From Spirochaetia bacterium (GTDB lineage Bacteria; Spirochaetota; Leptospiria; Leptospirales; Leptonemataceae): a DNA stretch of 64,000 nt. The notes beneath the pieces were generated by a model. It was not told the DNA's origin. It did not search any database and was given only the letters and a program-made list of their open reading frames with translations. The stretch is from contig JAIOPQ010000010.1 of the NCBI GenBank assembly GCA_021413825.1, forward strand, positions 26,983-90,982, written 5' to 3'. Below are positions 44,751 to 53,659 of the stretch, piece after piece. Position 1 is the stretch's first letter. Each line of letters starts with the position of its first letter. A program made the translations under genes and the position numbers.

Positions 44751-45997
44751 TCTTTCTGGCAATTCGATACCTTCTTGAACGCCGTCGCCAGACGTTACTT
44801 ACGTTGCTCGGTGTTTTCTTTGGGACGATGGCGTATGTCGCTGTGTCCGGTTTTTTCCTTGGATTTCAGGGTTACATGGTGCAGATGCTTGTCGACAATA
44901 CTGCGCAAGTTCATATCCAGGCCAGGCAGGACTACCTCAAGGCACATCAACTTGACTTTGCTTTTTTTGGTGACGCGTACAAGCACGTTTTCTGGCGTCC
45001 CGCTCCTTCGCGGCTAATTGGCTATCTTGAGGTTCAGAATCCGACTGGCTGGTATCAAAGATTAAGTGCAGATCCGCGGGTCCTTGCGTATTCCCCTCTA
45101 ATGGTAGCGCCTGCTATCTTTACTCTGGGTAAAAATTCGATCTCTGCCAATCTCATTGGATGCAATCCAGCGCAACAGGCCAAAGTAACAAGCATTGCAA
45201 CTTACATGATGGATGGTTCATTCAAAGATATTGCTGCAGGCGGGAATCGTGTCATTCTGGGGGATGAACTAATGAAACGTCTGGGGGCTGGAGTTGGGCA
45301 AACTGTTCTGGTCTCTGTTGCCAAGAGCAAACGCCCCATACCGTTTATTGTAACCGGGCGCTATCAAATTGGCAATCGAGCAGCGGATCTCCAGGCATTT
45401 GGAGAGATTGCTGATATTCAAAAACTGAATGGAACACCAAATCGCGTGACTGAAATCGCCGTGCGCTTAAAGGACTATACGCAGGCTGCAAGACTGGCAA
45501 CAAACTGGGGAACGATTTCTCCTGAGCTAGTTGAAAGTTGGGATCAGCAATTCGCAAACATTCTTTCAATGTTTCAGCTGCAAACTGCCTTGCGATACAC
45601 TATGATTGCAACTGTGTTCATCGTTGCCGGTTTTGGTATATACAACGTTCTTAACATGACGGTGAACCAAAAAAGACATGACATTGCAATACTAAGATCC
45701 CTGGGCTATGACACGTTTGACATAGTTAGTTTGTTTTTTTCACAGGGGCTGATTGTTGGAGCAATAGGTGCATCCCTTGGCGCGCTGGCAGGTTATTTCT
45801 TCTGCCTGTATTTACAGACAGTCCCGTTTACGCCAGCCATGGGTTCCAATTCGGGGACGCTTCACATCTCGCTTGCATTTCCCATCTATTTGCAGGCAGT
45901 TCTGATCGCAATTATTGCAGCTTCCCTTGCAAGCGTACTCCCGGCGCGGGCTGCAGGAAAGCTCACTCCAATCGAAATCATTAGGTCTGGAACTTGA
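44747..45997 (+). CDS. FtsX/LolC-type ABC permease
   Basis: A 416 aa permease with MacB/LolC topology. It has an N-terminal helix (LTLLGVFFGTMAYVAVSGFFLGFQG), a large periplasmic domain, and three C-terminal helices beginning with FGIYNVLNMTVNQKRHDIAILRSLGYDTFDIVSLFFSQGLIVG. The ending VLPARAAGKLTPIEIIRSGT is typical. It sits between the adaptor and the ATPase. Unlike the first exporter's permease it is intact. Confidence 0.9.
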   Translation: MIFLAIRYLLERRRQTLLTLLGVFFGTMAYVAVSGFFLGFQGYMVQMLVDNTAQVHIQARQDYLKAHQLDFAFFGDAYKHVFWRPAPSRLIGYLEVQNPTGWYQRLSADPRVLAYSPLMVAPAIFTLGKNSISANLIGCNPAQQAKVTSIATYMMDGSFKDIAAGGNRVILGDELMKRLGAGVGQTVLVSVAKSKRPIPFIVTGRYQIGNRAADLQAFGEIADIQKLNGTPNRVTEIAVRLKDYTQAARLATNWGTISPELVESWDQQFANILSMFQLQTALRYTMIATVFIVAGFGIYNVLNMTVNQKRHDIAILRSLGYDTFDIVSLFFSQGLIVGAIGASLGALAGYFFCLYLQTVPFTPAMGSNSGTLHISLAFPIYLQAVLIAIIAASLASVLPARAAGKLTPIEIIRSGT

Positions 45998-45998
45998 G

Positions 45999-46667
45999 AT
46001 GGGAATTGTTGCGCAGCATATAGGCAAGACGATTGGTGATCCGCCCAATCGCATTCTAAAAGACATATCGCTTGAGATCCGGGACGGTGAATTTGTTTCT
46101 TTGACTGGTAGATCAGGATCTGGCAAAAGCACTTTGTTATATTTGCTCAGCGGCCTTGATTCTGTTTCAGAGGGAAGAGTTGAAATCTCAGGAAACGATC
46201 TGGGTAAAATGGAGTCTGAAGAGCTGTATCATTTTAGAAATCAGCAGATGGGATTTGTGTTTCAGTTCCACTATTTGATTGCTGAACTGACCGCGATTGA
46301 GAATGTTTTGATGCCTGCAAGGAAGTCCAGGCGGCAAGACGAAAGATTGTCGTTTGCGCACGGCCTTCTGGAGGACTTTGGCCTGAAAGATAAAATGAAT
46401 CGGCGTCCAAGACAGCTTTCCGGGGGTGAACAACAGCGCGTTGCAATCGCGCGCGCACTTGTTATGGAGCCCAGATATTTATTTGCAGATGAACCAACGG
46501 GCAGTCTGGATCTGTCGAGTGGACAGACTGTAATGCAAATCCTGATGCAGGCCAATCGTAAAAAGACCATGACCCTGGTTGTAGTTACTCATGAGCCTGA
46601 TTTCGCGCAAATGGCGGATCGCCAAATATTGCTGGCGGATGGTGCGCTGGCGAAGCGTCGTTCCTGA
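45999..46667 (+). CDS. ABC exporter ATP-binding protein (LolD/MacB-like)
   Basis: A 222 aa ATPase from ATG 45999, 1 nt after the permease stop; the tracked start at 45915 lies within the permease. It has Walker [11 protein letters not shown]-loop [17 protein letters not shown], signature [15 protein letters not shown], Walker [13 protein letters not shown] and H-loop LVVVTHE. With the two preceding genes it makes a complete tripartite-type exporter inner-membrane unit. Confidence 0.93.
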   Translation: MGIVAQHIGKTIGDPPNRILKDISLEIRDGEFVSLTGRSGSGKSTLLYLLSGLDSVSEGRVEISGNDLGKMESEELYHFRNQQMGFVFQFHYLIAELTAIENVLMPARKSRRQDERLSFAHGLLEDFGLKDKMNRRPRQLSGGEQQRVAIARALVMEPRYLFADEPTGSLDLSSGQTVMQILMQANRKKTMTLVVVTHEPDFAQMADRQILLADGALAKRRS

Positions 46668-46734
46668 TCAAAATCATGAAAGGCATTCGTTTTTCCGAGC
46701 CCGATACAGAAACAAGCGAGGCTAAATTAGTTTG

Positions 46735-47529
46735 ATGCACAATATTACTGGCAAGAGGGTTCTTATTACTGGCGGTGCAGGTGGCCTTGGCAAAGCCCTG
46801 GCCCAAAAATTATCGGCAATGGGTGCGAGAGTTGCAATTGCCGATGCCGATCCAGCTGCCCTCAAAGCAACAAGTCGCGAACTTGGAATCAAGGGCTACT
46901 CGATGGACGTAACAAATCCTGACTCCATCCTCAAAGTTCGCCGAACGCTACTCACTGAGTTTGGTGGACTGGACATTCTTATCAACAACGCAGGCGTAGT
47001 ATTCGGCGGATCGTTTGCCGACTCTGCACTTGAACATCACACAAAGACCTACCAGGTTAATGCGCTTGGGCCAGTGAATGTAACTCATGCATTCTTTGAA
47101 TCGATTTGCGCCGGACCAGAGGGGCATATTGTGTTTGTGGCAAGCGCTTCAGGCTATATTGGTTTGCCTTTTGGAAGTAGCTATGCGTCCAGTAAGTGGG
47201 CCGTGATAGGCTTTGCAGAATCGATTCGCCTTGAGCTGAAGGAACAGAAAAGAAACAATGTTCATATAACAACTGTTTGTCCCTCCTATATAGACACCGG
47301 TATGTTCACCGGTGCTTCCGCGCCTTTTCTAACGCCAATTCTTCATACGGAGGACGTGGCAGAGAAGATAGTTCAAGCCATTCTCCGGAAGCGGACCTAC
47401 GTGAATTTACCCTGGATTGTAAATTGGATTCAAACGCTCCGTGGAGTTCTGCCTCTTTTTGTTTTTGATTTCCTGATGCGCTCGTTGAAAGTAAGCCAGA
47501 GTATGATGCATTGGAAAGGACGAACTTAG
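46735..47529 (+). CDS. short-chain dehydrogenase/reductase
   Basis: A 264 aa classical SDR from ATG 46735. It has the NAD(P)-binding TGGAGGLGKALA, the structural NNAG (ILINNAGVVFGG), catalytic Ser in VASASGYIG and YASSK (Tyr-x-x-x-Lys). The C-terminal tail with hydrophobic stretches (NLPWIVNWIQTLRGVLPLFVFDFLM) suggests membrane association, as in lipid-acting SDRs. The downstream FliG-like gene follows at once. Confidence 0.88.
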   Translation: MHNITGKRVLITGGAGGLGKALAQKLSAMGARVAIADADPAALKATSRELGIKGYSMDVTNPDSILKVRRTLLTEFGGLDILINNAGVVFGGSFADSALEHHTKTYQVNALGPVNVTHAFFESICAGPEGHIVFVASASGYIGLPFGSSYASSKWAVIGFAESIRLELKEQKRNNVHITTVCPSYIDTGMFTGASAPFLTPILHTEDVAEKIVQAILRKRTYVNLPWIVNWIQTLRGVLPLFVFDFLMRSLKVSQSMMHWKGRT

Positions 47530-47531
47530 AT

Positions 47532-47999
47532 TTGACTGAAATCGGCGAGGCGATTCTCAAGCGAATCGCGGATTTGGATAAGATAAAACTTCAGCGTCTG
47601 ATTCACTGGCTCTCTGCAAAGGAGCTGATGGCTCTTGTAACGGCTGCCGATCCAGTTCTTGAAGACTCAATCCTTGAAAATCTATCGGCGCATGGCAGGG
47701 GCATACTGCTTGAAAATCTTGGCTCGTCGGAAGTTGAATTTGCAAAACGCGCCGGTGTGCGCCGGAAGATCAATGAACTTTACCAGTCGGCACTGGGACT
47801 ATGCGCCGTTGCGCCCAACAAATCGGAGCGCCTGAAGATTCTGGAAAGCATCAAAGCCAGCCTCCCTCCAGGTGAGCAACTAACCTACGCGACTCGCTTC
47901 AAAATGCAATCCGACCAGTTTGATGAGGGGATACTCATTGGATTGACTGGATACCTTGATCAGTTGGATCGAGGCATGGGACTGCCTGGGCAGAAATGA
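47532..47999 (+). CDS. stand-alone FliG-C-like domain protein
   Basis: A 155 aa protein from TTG 47532 (AAAGGA about 12 nt upstream); the tracked TTG 47511 would overlap the SDR. It shows the FliG armadillo pattern: IADLDKIKLQRLIHWLSAKELMALVTAADPVLEDSILENLSAHGRGILLENLGSSE (compare 'd.r.iq.lLre.d...La.ALkga.e.l.ekif.nms.RaaemL.edl'). No motor gene lies nearby, and FliG itself is about twice as long. It may be a paralogue used in signalling or motility; function not established. Confidence 0.6.
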   Translation: MTEIGEAILKRIADLDKIKLQRLIHWLSAKELMALVTAADPVLEDSILENLSAHGRGILLENLGSSEVEFAKRAGVRRKINELYQSALGLCAVAPNKSERLKILESIKASLPPGEQLTYATRFKMQSDQFDEGILIGLTGYLDQLDRGMGLPGQK

Positions 48000-48019
48000 G
48001 TCCAGGCCGATGAAGCGGC

Positions 48020-48684
48020 TTACGAAACCAGTTGCACGGCCTCGTCAAGAGTAAACGCAATTGGAAAGTATTCGGCATAGCCGAGCATTCTTAGATACCT
48101 TTGAACAGGATCTGAAAGTTGAGTAAAACAGATTTTGTGATTCGCGGCTTTCCATCGATTGGAGATATCAAGAAGAAAGTTGAGACCAATATTGTTTATG
48201 TATGTGACATCTTTCAGTACTAATACAACCCCGCCGGAAAGATCTCCATCTTCTGTTAATTTCTTAACCGCATTTTCGTACGCTTGCACCGAAAACTGGT
48301 CCAGCGGACGGATAAAGCTCACGATAGCTACGCCGCTTTGGTGCCGGATATAGAGTGGGCCAACAAGTTTTCCGGAATCGTTTGCATTGGTTTCCGTAGT
48401 ATCTTCAGATTTTGTTGAAGAAAGTGCCATTTTAATCGTAGTTAGCAAATCTTGCGAGTTGATGGGCTTGGAGAGAAAGTCAAATGCTTCTTCCTTAAGG
48501 GCTGTCACCGCTGTGCGCATATCAACCTTTCCACTCATCAAGATCACTGGAATTCCTGGATGAGTAGATCTTATTTCGCATTTGGAGCTTCCGAAACGGA
48601 GTAACCATTCCTGGTCAAGAACTTGCCAAACATGGTTAACACTTCCGGTTCATCATCGACTATCAACAGTTTGGTCTGGCTCAT
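48020..48684 (-). pseudogene. receiver-STAS protein, receiver domain deleted internally and frameshifted
   Basis: The gene starts at ATG 48684 (4-nt overlap with the kinase stop): MSQTKLLIVDDEPEVLTMFGKFLTRNGYSVSEAPNAK, then a stop. The receiver continues in another frame with RSTHPGIPVILMSGKVDMRTAVTALKEEAFDFLSKPIN. It is followed by a STAS domain (about the last 110 residues; VAIVSFIRPLDQFSVQAYENAVKKL, YINNIGLNFLLDISNRW). About 35-40 receiver residues including the phospho-acceptor Asp are missing. The track lists only the downstream frame (48020-48547). Confidence 0.85.
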
Positions 48685-50654
48685 TTAGTTGCTTCCTGAA
48701 TTGTATTGGACTCTTTGGATTGAATTGTGGGCAGATAGATCTGGAATTTTGTACCTTTACCAGGTTCGCTTTGCACTTCTACGAATCCAGTGTGATTTTT
48801 AACAATGCCAATCAGCGTGGAAAGCCCAAGGCCCGTTCCCTTGCCGGGCTCCTTTGTAGTGTAGAACGGATCGAAGATTTTATCCAGCCTGTCCGGTGAA
48901 ATGCCGATTCCTGTGTCTGAAACCGAAATTACAACGTAATGGCCCGGAGCCACTCCCGGGAGGATGCGTCCTGCTGATTTGTCTATTGTCAGGTTTTCAA
49001 TCTGAATTCCAAGCGAACCACCCTCAGGCATTGCATCCCTTGCATTCACGCACAGGTTCATTATGACCTGATACACTTCTGTGGCATCGCCGTTGATCAA
49101 GGCAAGAGTAGGCGGAATCTCTGTAGTGATTTGAATGTCGCGCGGGAACGTATCCCGAAGAATTTTAGTGATCTCCTTTACTACGAGCGAAACATCCAGC
49201 GGACCCCGCATTCCGTTTGAGCCTCGAGCAAAGGTAAGGATCTGGCGAATCAATTCCCCACCACGTATGGCACTTCGCTCAATTGAGCCGATCAGGTCCC
49301 GGTCTTCTGGATCTGTAACATTGACCTTGAGCATTTCAACGCCCATCAAAATTGGAGTTAGAACATTGTTCAAATCGTGGGCGATCCCACTTGCAAGCGT
49401 TCCGATGCTTTCAAGGCGCTGTGTTCTGCGCATGTGCTCTTCCATGCGCATTTGTTCGGTAATGTCAATCGCCATTCCAGCCGTCCGATACACAGCTCCG
49501 GACTCATCTGGAATTGGAAAAACCCGTGCATGAATCCAGCGATCTAACCCATCCGGGTGAATGATCCTGAACTTATCATTGAATCCGCCTTGCTGATCCT
49601 GCAACACACTTCCAATCCGATCACGATCTTCGGGATGGATTGTTTCAAGGAATTCGCTTTCCTGGTATATATCCGGAATAGGGCGACCCCAGATCCTTTC
49701 AAATCCAGGGCTAACGTAGGTGATTGTTCGTGTGGCTACGTCGCTTATCCAAAAAACCTCCTTTATATGTTCAACAACCTGTCTGAATCGTGCTTCGCTT
49801 TCGCGTAGTTTGTCATCTGCAGCTCGGCGCTGCGAAATATCTGTCCATACGCCAATGGCTTGCCTGCCCGGAGAATCTGAACGATCGAGAATGTGATTGC
49901 TATCTTCTATCCAGCGATAGCTGCCATCCTTGTGCTTGAAGCGATATTCCAGGGAATATCCTGGACCCAGAATCCCTGGCTCCACTCTAGCCATCACTCG
50001 AGTGCGATCATCCGGATGAAGCCCCTTATTCCACCATTCCGGCTCCAGGGCTTCTCCAACAGAATATCCCAAAATTCGTTCTATGTTCTCGCTTACGTAT
50101 TTTGCCGTGGCTTCATTTCCCTGAATGTCTAACATGTAGAGGATTGCTGGGCTATGTGAAACCAGGTGGTTCAGTTTTTCCTGGGCCAGGAGCAGATCCT
50201 GGTTTTTCTTCTCGAGTTTTTCTACAAGTCGTGCATTGTAATCGTTCCAGAGCTCCGATGTGTCCAGTGGCTTATGCGGGATGCGCTTTGAATCCGCAAT
50301 TGCTTCGCTAATTGCCTTGAGCAAGACAGCAGTGGATGCTGGTCTTTTCAGAAACTTGTCGGCGCCAAATCCAATGGCTGCTTTCTCATCTGTAGGGGAG
50401 GTGTAGGTGCTTGTGTATGCAATAAACGGAATTTCTCTGAGCTTCTCGCTTCTGCGGATTTCAATACACAACCTGTACCCGTCCATCCTGGGCATGAGGA
50501 TGTCTGAAATAATTGCATCAACTTTTGAATGATGCAATACATCGAGCGCCTTGAGGCCATCGGCGGCTTCAAGAACAGTAATATTTTCAGCCTCAAGAGT
50601 TACGCGAAGTAACTTGCGATTGATTGCATGATCATCAACGATCAGTATATTCAT
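48681..50654 (-). CDS. receiver-PAS-PAS hybrid histidine kinase
   Basis: A 657 aa soluble kinase. N-terminal receiver (residues 1-120: ILIVDDHAINRKLL, Asp in AIISDILMPRMDGY, KFLKRP), two PAS/PAC repeats (about 155-285 and 285-410; RFKHKDGSYRWIEDSNHI, IHPDGLDRWIHAR). A HisKA follows with phospho-His in LASGIAHDLNNVLTPI, then a HATPase with NLCVNARDAMPEGG and DTGIG…GTGLGLSTL. It overlaps the genes on both sides by 4 nt. The N-terminal receiver can accept phosphate from the neighbouring kinase, so the four genes form a phosphorelay-like unit. Confidence 0.92.
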   Translation of the reverse strand: MNILIVDDHAINRKLLRVTLEAENITVLEAADGLKALDVLHHSKVDAIISDILMPRMDGYRLCIEIRRSEKLREIPFIAYTSTYTSPTDEKAAIGFGADKFLKRPASTAVLLKAISEAIADSKRIPHKPLDTSELWNDYNARLVEKLEKKNQDLLLAQEKLNHLVSHSPAILYMLDIQGNEATAKYVSENIERILGYSVGEALEPEWWNKGLHPDDRTRVMARVEPGILGPGYSLEYRFKHKDGSYRWIEDSNHILDRSDSPGRQAIGVWTDISQRRAADDKLRESEARFRQVVEHIKEVFWISDVATRTITYVSPGFERIWGRPIPDIYQESEFLETIHPEDRDRIGSVLQDQQGGFNDKFRIIHPDGLDRWIHARVFPIPDESGAVYRTAGMAIDITEQMRMEEHMRRTQRLESIGTLASGIAHDLNNVLTPILMGVEMLKVNVTDPEDRDLIGSIERSAIRGGELIRQILTFARGSNGMRGPLDVSLVVKEITKILRDTFPRDIQITTEIPPTLALINGDATEVYQVIMNLCVNARDAMPEGGSLGIQIENLTIDKSAGRILPGVAPGHYVVISVSDTGIGISPDRLDKIFDPFYTTKEPGKGTGLGLSTLIGIVKNHTGFVEVQSEPGKGTKFQIYLPTIQSKESNTIQEATK

Positions 50655-51046
50655 CCATTGCCTCGGGTTGGCTCTGATTTGCGGCCTAGAATGGCGGAAA
50701 TTTGGTCAGTCAGAGTTCGTGTGTTGATGGGCTTTGTTATGTAACCGTCGCAACCGGCTGCAATTGCTTTAGCTTCGTCTCCTTTCATAGCAAATGCAGT
50801 AACAGCGATAATGGGGATTTCACAGGTTTCAGGCGCAGATTTGAGAATTCGCGAAAGTGCCAGGCCATCCATACCAGGAAGTTCAAGGTCTGTTAGAATT
50901 AAGTCAAATGAATGAATCCCTGTCAACTGAAGCGCCTCCTCTGCGTTCAATGCTTGCACAATGGAATAGCCCGATGCGGCCAAAACCGTACATGCAAGCT
51001 TCAAATTGATTGGATTGTCATCGATGACTAGAATTTTCTGTTTCAT
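50651..51046 (-). CDS. single-domain response regulator
   Basis: A 131 aa CheY-like receiver: ILVIDDNPINLKLA, phospho-acceptor Asp in LILTDLELPGMDGL, AVTAFAMKGDE and GYITKPIN. There is no output domain. It lies between two histidine kinases with 4-nt overlaps on both sides, so it probably shuttles phosphate between them. Confidence 0.93.
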   Translation of the reverse strand: MKQKILVIDDNPINLKLACTVLAASGYSIVQALNAEEALQLTGIHSFDLILTDLELPGMDGLALSRILKSAPETCEIPIIAVTAFAMKGDEAKAIAAGCDGYITKPINTRTLTDQISAILGRKSEPTRGNG

Positions 51047-52638
51047 GGATTGTCAAATTCCATTGGAAGGATGATTGTAAACGACGAGCCCATACCTGGT
51101 TGGCTCTCAACGTGCACCGTCCCTTTCATGAGTGCAAGCATGCGCCTGGTTAGGGCCAGACCCAACCCGCTTCCCTGATACCTTCGGTTGGCCCCTGTAT
51201 TCAACTGTTGAAACTCAATAAAGAGTTTCTCCAAATCTTCTTTCTTAATTCCAATTCCTGTATCGCGAACTTCGATCTGAAACATGTTATTCTCAGATCG
51301 CGTGGCAGATACCTTTACTGTTCCGCCTGTTTCAGTGAACTTACTCGCATTGGAAAGCAGATTGTATAAGACCTGCTTGAGCTTTTGCTGGTCCGTGCGC
51401 ACCAGGTCAAGGTCATCTGCCAGTTTGATCTCTAATGTTAAGTCTTTTGTACGAATCATTGGAGCTACAACAGAGGCAACTTCCGTAATGGCATTGCTTA
51501 GTTTGAATTGCTCAATATGGAGTTCCATCTTACCTGATTCAACTTTGGCAAGGTCGAGCACATCGTTGATAAGGTGCAGCAAATGATTGCCACTGGTTAA
51601 AATGTCGTTTAGATATTCCTTTTGTTCTGCATTGAGCGGGCCTGGCTTTTCATCAATCAGGAATTCAGAAAATCCAATTATACCGTTAAGCGGCGTTCTC
51701 AGTTCATGGGACATACTTGCAAGGAATTGGTTTTTGGCTGCCGCTGCGTTCTGTAACTCTATGTTTTGTTCGGAGAGGACGCGCTCAATTTTCTTGCGAT
51801 CCGATATGTCTCGAATCGCGCTCATCACCAGCATATTCTCTTCTGTTTTGAGTGGGCTCAGGCTGATTTCAACAGGAAACTCAGTCCCATCTTTTTTAAG
51901 GCCGTAGAGCTCGAGTCCGGCTCCCATGGCGCGGGCCCTGGGCTGTTCAAAGTAAAACGACCTGTGACTGAGATGACTGCCGCGAAATCTCCCGGGCAAC
52001 AGTATGTCTACCAGCTTGCCTGTAAGGTCTCCGCGTTCATATCCAAACAGTCGTTCGGCCTGGCTGTTGGACAATACGATGCGTCCCATTGGATTTACAA
52101 TTACAATGGCATCCGGAGTTGATTCGAGCAAATCACGAAATCTGGTCTCCACAAGCTTGGCATCTCGCAGGGCTTTTAGTTGCGTGACGTCTCTCTTATT
52201 TGAAAGGAAAAACTGTACGTTCCCGTCTGGATCCTTGATGGGTTTTGTAATGATGTCAGCGTAGATAAGCGATCCATCCTTTCTTTTGCGGATTGCTTCA
52301 TACGTGGAGATTCCAAACTCCGCGGCATCCCGCCGTGCTCTAGCTTCAGCTTCGAGTTGATCCGCCGGGATGGTTAGATTGGCCAGGTGCTGGCCAACAG
52401 CTTCTTCCTTAGCGTAGCCAAAAACTGCCTGTGCCCCCTGGCTCCAGTGAGCCACCTTTCCATCCGGTTCTGTTACAATCACGGCGTCTGGATTTTCATT
52501 CAGAAGCAGCTTTTCAAAATCTGTATCCGTGGAATGCTCCCTGAAGCAGACAACGGGCTTCAGAGAAGCTCGTTGTCCTATACCTCTAGTAGGCCATATG
52601 ATTTCCAGACTATATGAGGATTTCAGGAAAAACAGCAA
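51043..52638 (-). CDS. PAS-PAS histidine kinase, first gene of a signalling operon
   Basis: A soluble kinase of up to 531 aa. Two PAS/PAC domains (about residues 40-160 and 165-290; RKRKDGSLIYADIITKPI, LKKDGTEFPVEISLSPL), HisKA with SMSHELRTPLNGIIGFSEFL, and HATPase with NLLSNASKFTETGG, DTGIG and GSGLGLALTRRM. The tracked start is a TTG and the first ~35 residues do not look like the family, so the real start is probably downstream near FREHSTDTDFEKLL. I cannot fix it. Confidence 0.9.
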   Translation of the reverse strand: MLFFLKSSYSLEIIWPTRGIGQRASLKPVVCFREHSTDTDFEKLLLNENPDAVIVTEPDGKVAHWSQGAQAVFGYAKEEAVGQHLANLTIPADQLEAEARARRDAAEFGISTYEAIRKRKDGSLIYADIITKPIKDPDGNVQFFLSNKRDVTQLKALRDAKLVETRFRDLLESTPDAIVIVNPMGRIVLSNSQAERLFGYERGDLTGKLVDILLPGRFRGSHLSHRSFYFEQPRARAMGAGLELYGLKKDGTEFPVEISLSPLKTEENMLVMSAIRDISDRKKIERVLSEQNIELQNAAAAKNQFLASMSHELRTPLNGIIGFSEFLIDEKPGPLNAEQKEYLNDILTSGNHLLHLINDVLDLAKVESGKMELHIEQFKLSNAITEVASVVAPMIRTKDLTLEIKLADDLDLVRTDQQKLKQVLYNLLSNASKFTETGGTVKVSATRSENNMFQIEVRDTGIGIKKEDLEKLFIEFQQLNTGANRRYQGSGLGLALTRRMLALMKGTVHVESQPGMGSSFTIILPMEFDNP

Positions 52639-52783
52639 AATACTTCATAATCTTTAATTTTGTTACTCGTGAGTTCTTGTAGACCCAAACAAGCTCAATG
52701 AACAACGCCGCTCATGGATCTTTCATTACTTGCGCCTGGATCTCTCATCAGGACTGTGCCCGGAGCGACTAACAGGAGATACT

Positions 52784-53560
52784 ATGAAATTATCTGGAAA
52801 CACAATTCTAATTACCGGTGGGGCAAGCGGGATCGGGCTCGAGCTGGCTAAGGAATTGATTAAAAAAGGGAATGTTGTTATTGTTACGGGTCGTAACAAA
52901 GCCAAGCTTGAAAAAGCAAAGAAGCAACTGCCCGGCCTAAACGTAATTAAGAGCGATGTAAGCGTTGGAAAAGACATTGAGGCTCTATACAAGCAAGTTA
53001 CAAAACAATTCCCGGCCCTGAATATCCTGATCAACAACGCAGGAATCATGCGCACAGTGAACTTTCACGCGCCGCATGATTCGCTGGCCAATCTTACGGA
53101 AGAAATTGACATCAATCTCACGGGCTCTATCCGCATGGCTAAACAATTCCTACCGCATCTCAAGAAACAACCGGCTGCAGCAATTGTGAACGTTAGCTCT
53201 GGTCTTGCATTCGTTCCGCTTCCAATTTCACCAATCTATTGCGCAACAAAGGCTGCGCTCCATTCTTTCTCCCTTTCGCTTCGTCTTCAATTGAAGAACA
53301 CAAATGTCAGGGTGTTTGAACTGGCACCACCTGCCACGCAAACTGAAATGATGGGCGATTTCGATGCAGAAGATATGAAAGGCGTTAGCATCATGAAAGT
53401 GGAAGACATGACGCGCGATGCTCTCAATGGAATGGAAAACGATGAATTTGAGATTCGTCCAGGGCAGAGCAATCAACTGAAATTCATGAGCAGGCTTGCC
53501 CCCGGATTTATTCTGAATCAAATGGGCAAAACAGTAGATCGCATGCTTGCGAATTCTTAA
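52784..53560 (+). CDS. DltE-like short-chain dehydrogenase
   Basis: A 258 aa SDR from ATG 52784 (AGGAG 7 nt upstream), 18 codons inside the tracked ORF. It has TGGASGIGLELAKELIKKGN, NNAGIMR, catalytic Ser in VNVSSGLAFVP, and YCATK. The N-terminal MKLSGNTILITGGASGIGL and the MRTVN/FVPLP segments match the DltE-type group. Substrate unknown. A terminator-like hairpin follows. Confidence 0.88.
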   Translation: MKLSGNTILITGGASGIGLELAKELIKKGNVVIVTGRNKAKLEKAKKQLPGLNVIKSDVSVGKDIEALYKQVTKQFPALNILINNAGIMRTVNFHAPHDSLANLTEEIDINLTGSIRMAKQFLPHLKKQPAAAIVNVSSGLAFVPLPISPIYCATKAALHSFSLSLRLQLKNTNVRVFELAPPATQTEMMGDFDAEDMKGVSIMKVEDMTRDALNGMENDEFEIRPGQSNQLKFMSRLAPGFILNQMGKTVDRMLANS

Positions 53561-53567
53561 TCACAGA

Positions 53568-53586
53568 CCCGGGATTACCTCCCGGG
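53568..53586 (+). terminator. terminator-like hairpin after the SDR gene
   Basis: CCCGGGA ttacc TCCCGGG, a perfect 7-bp GC-rich stem with a 5-nt loop, 8 nt after the stop codon. No uninterrupted T-run follows, only a T-rich stretch about 20 nt on, so intrinsic termination is probable but not certain. Confidence 0.5.
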
Positions 53587-53659
53587 CCGATTTGGCCATA
53601 TTTTACTGGATTCCAAAATATTCGTTGTAATTAGTTTCCAGGAAACACATCTAAGGTTG

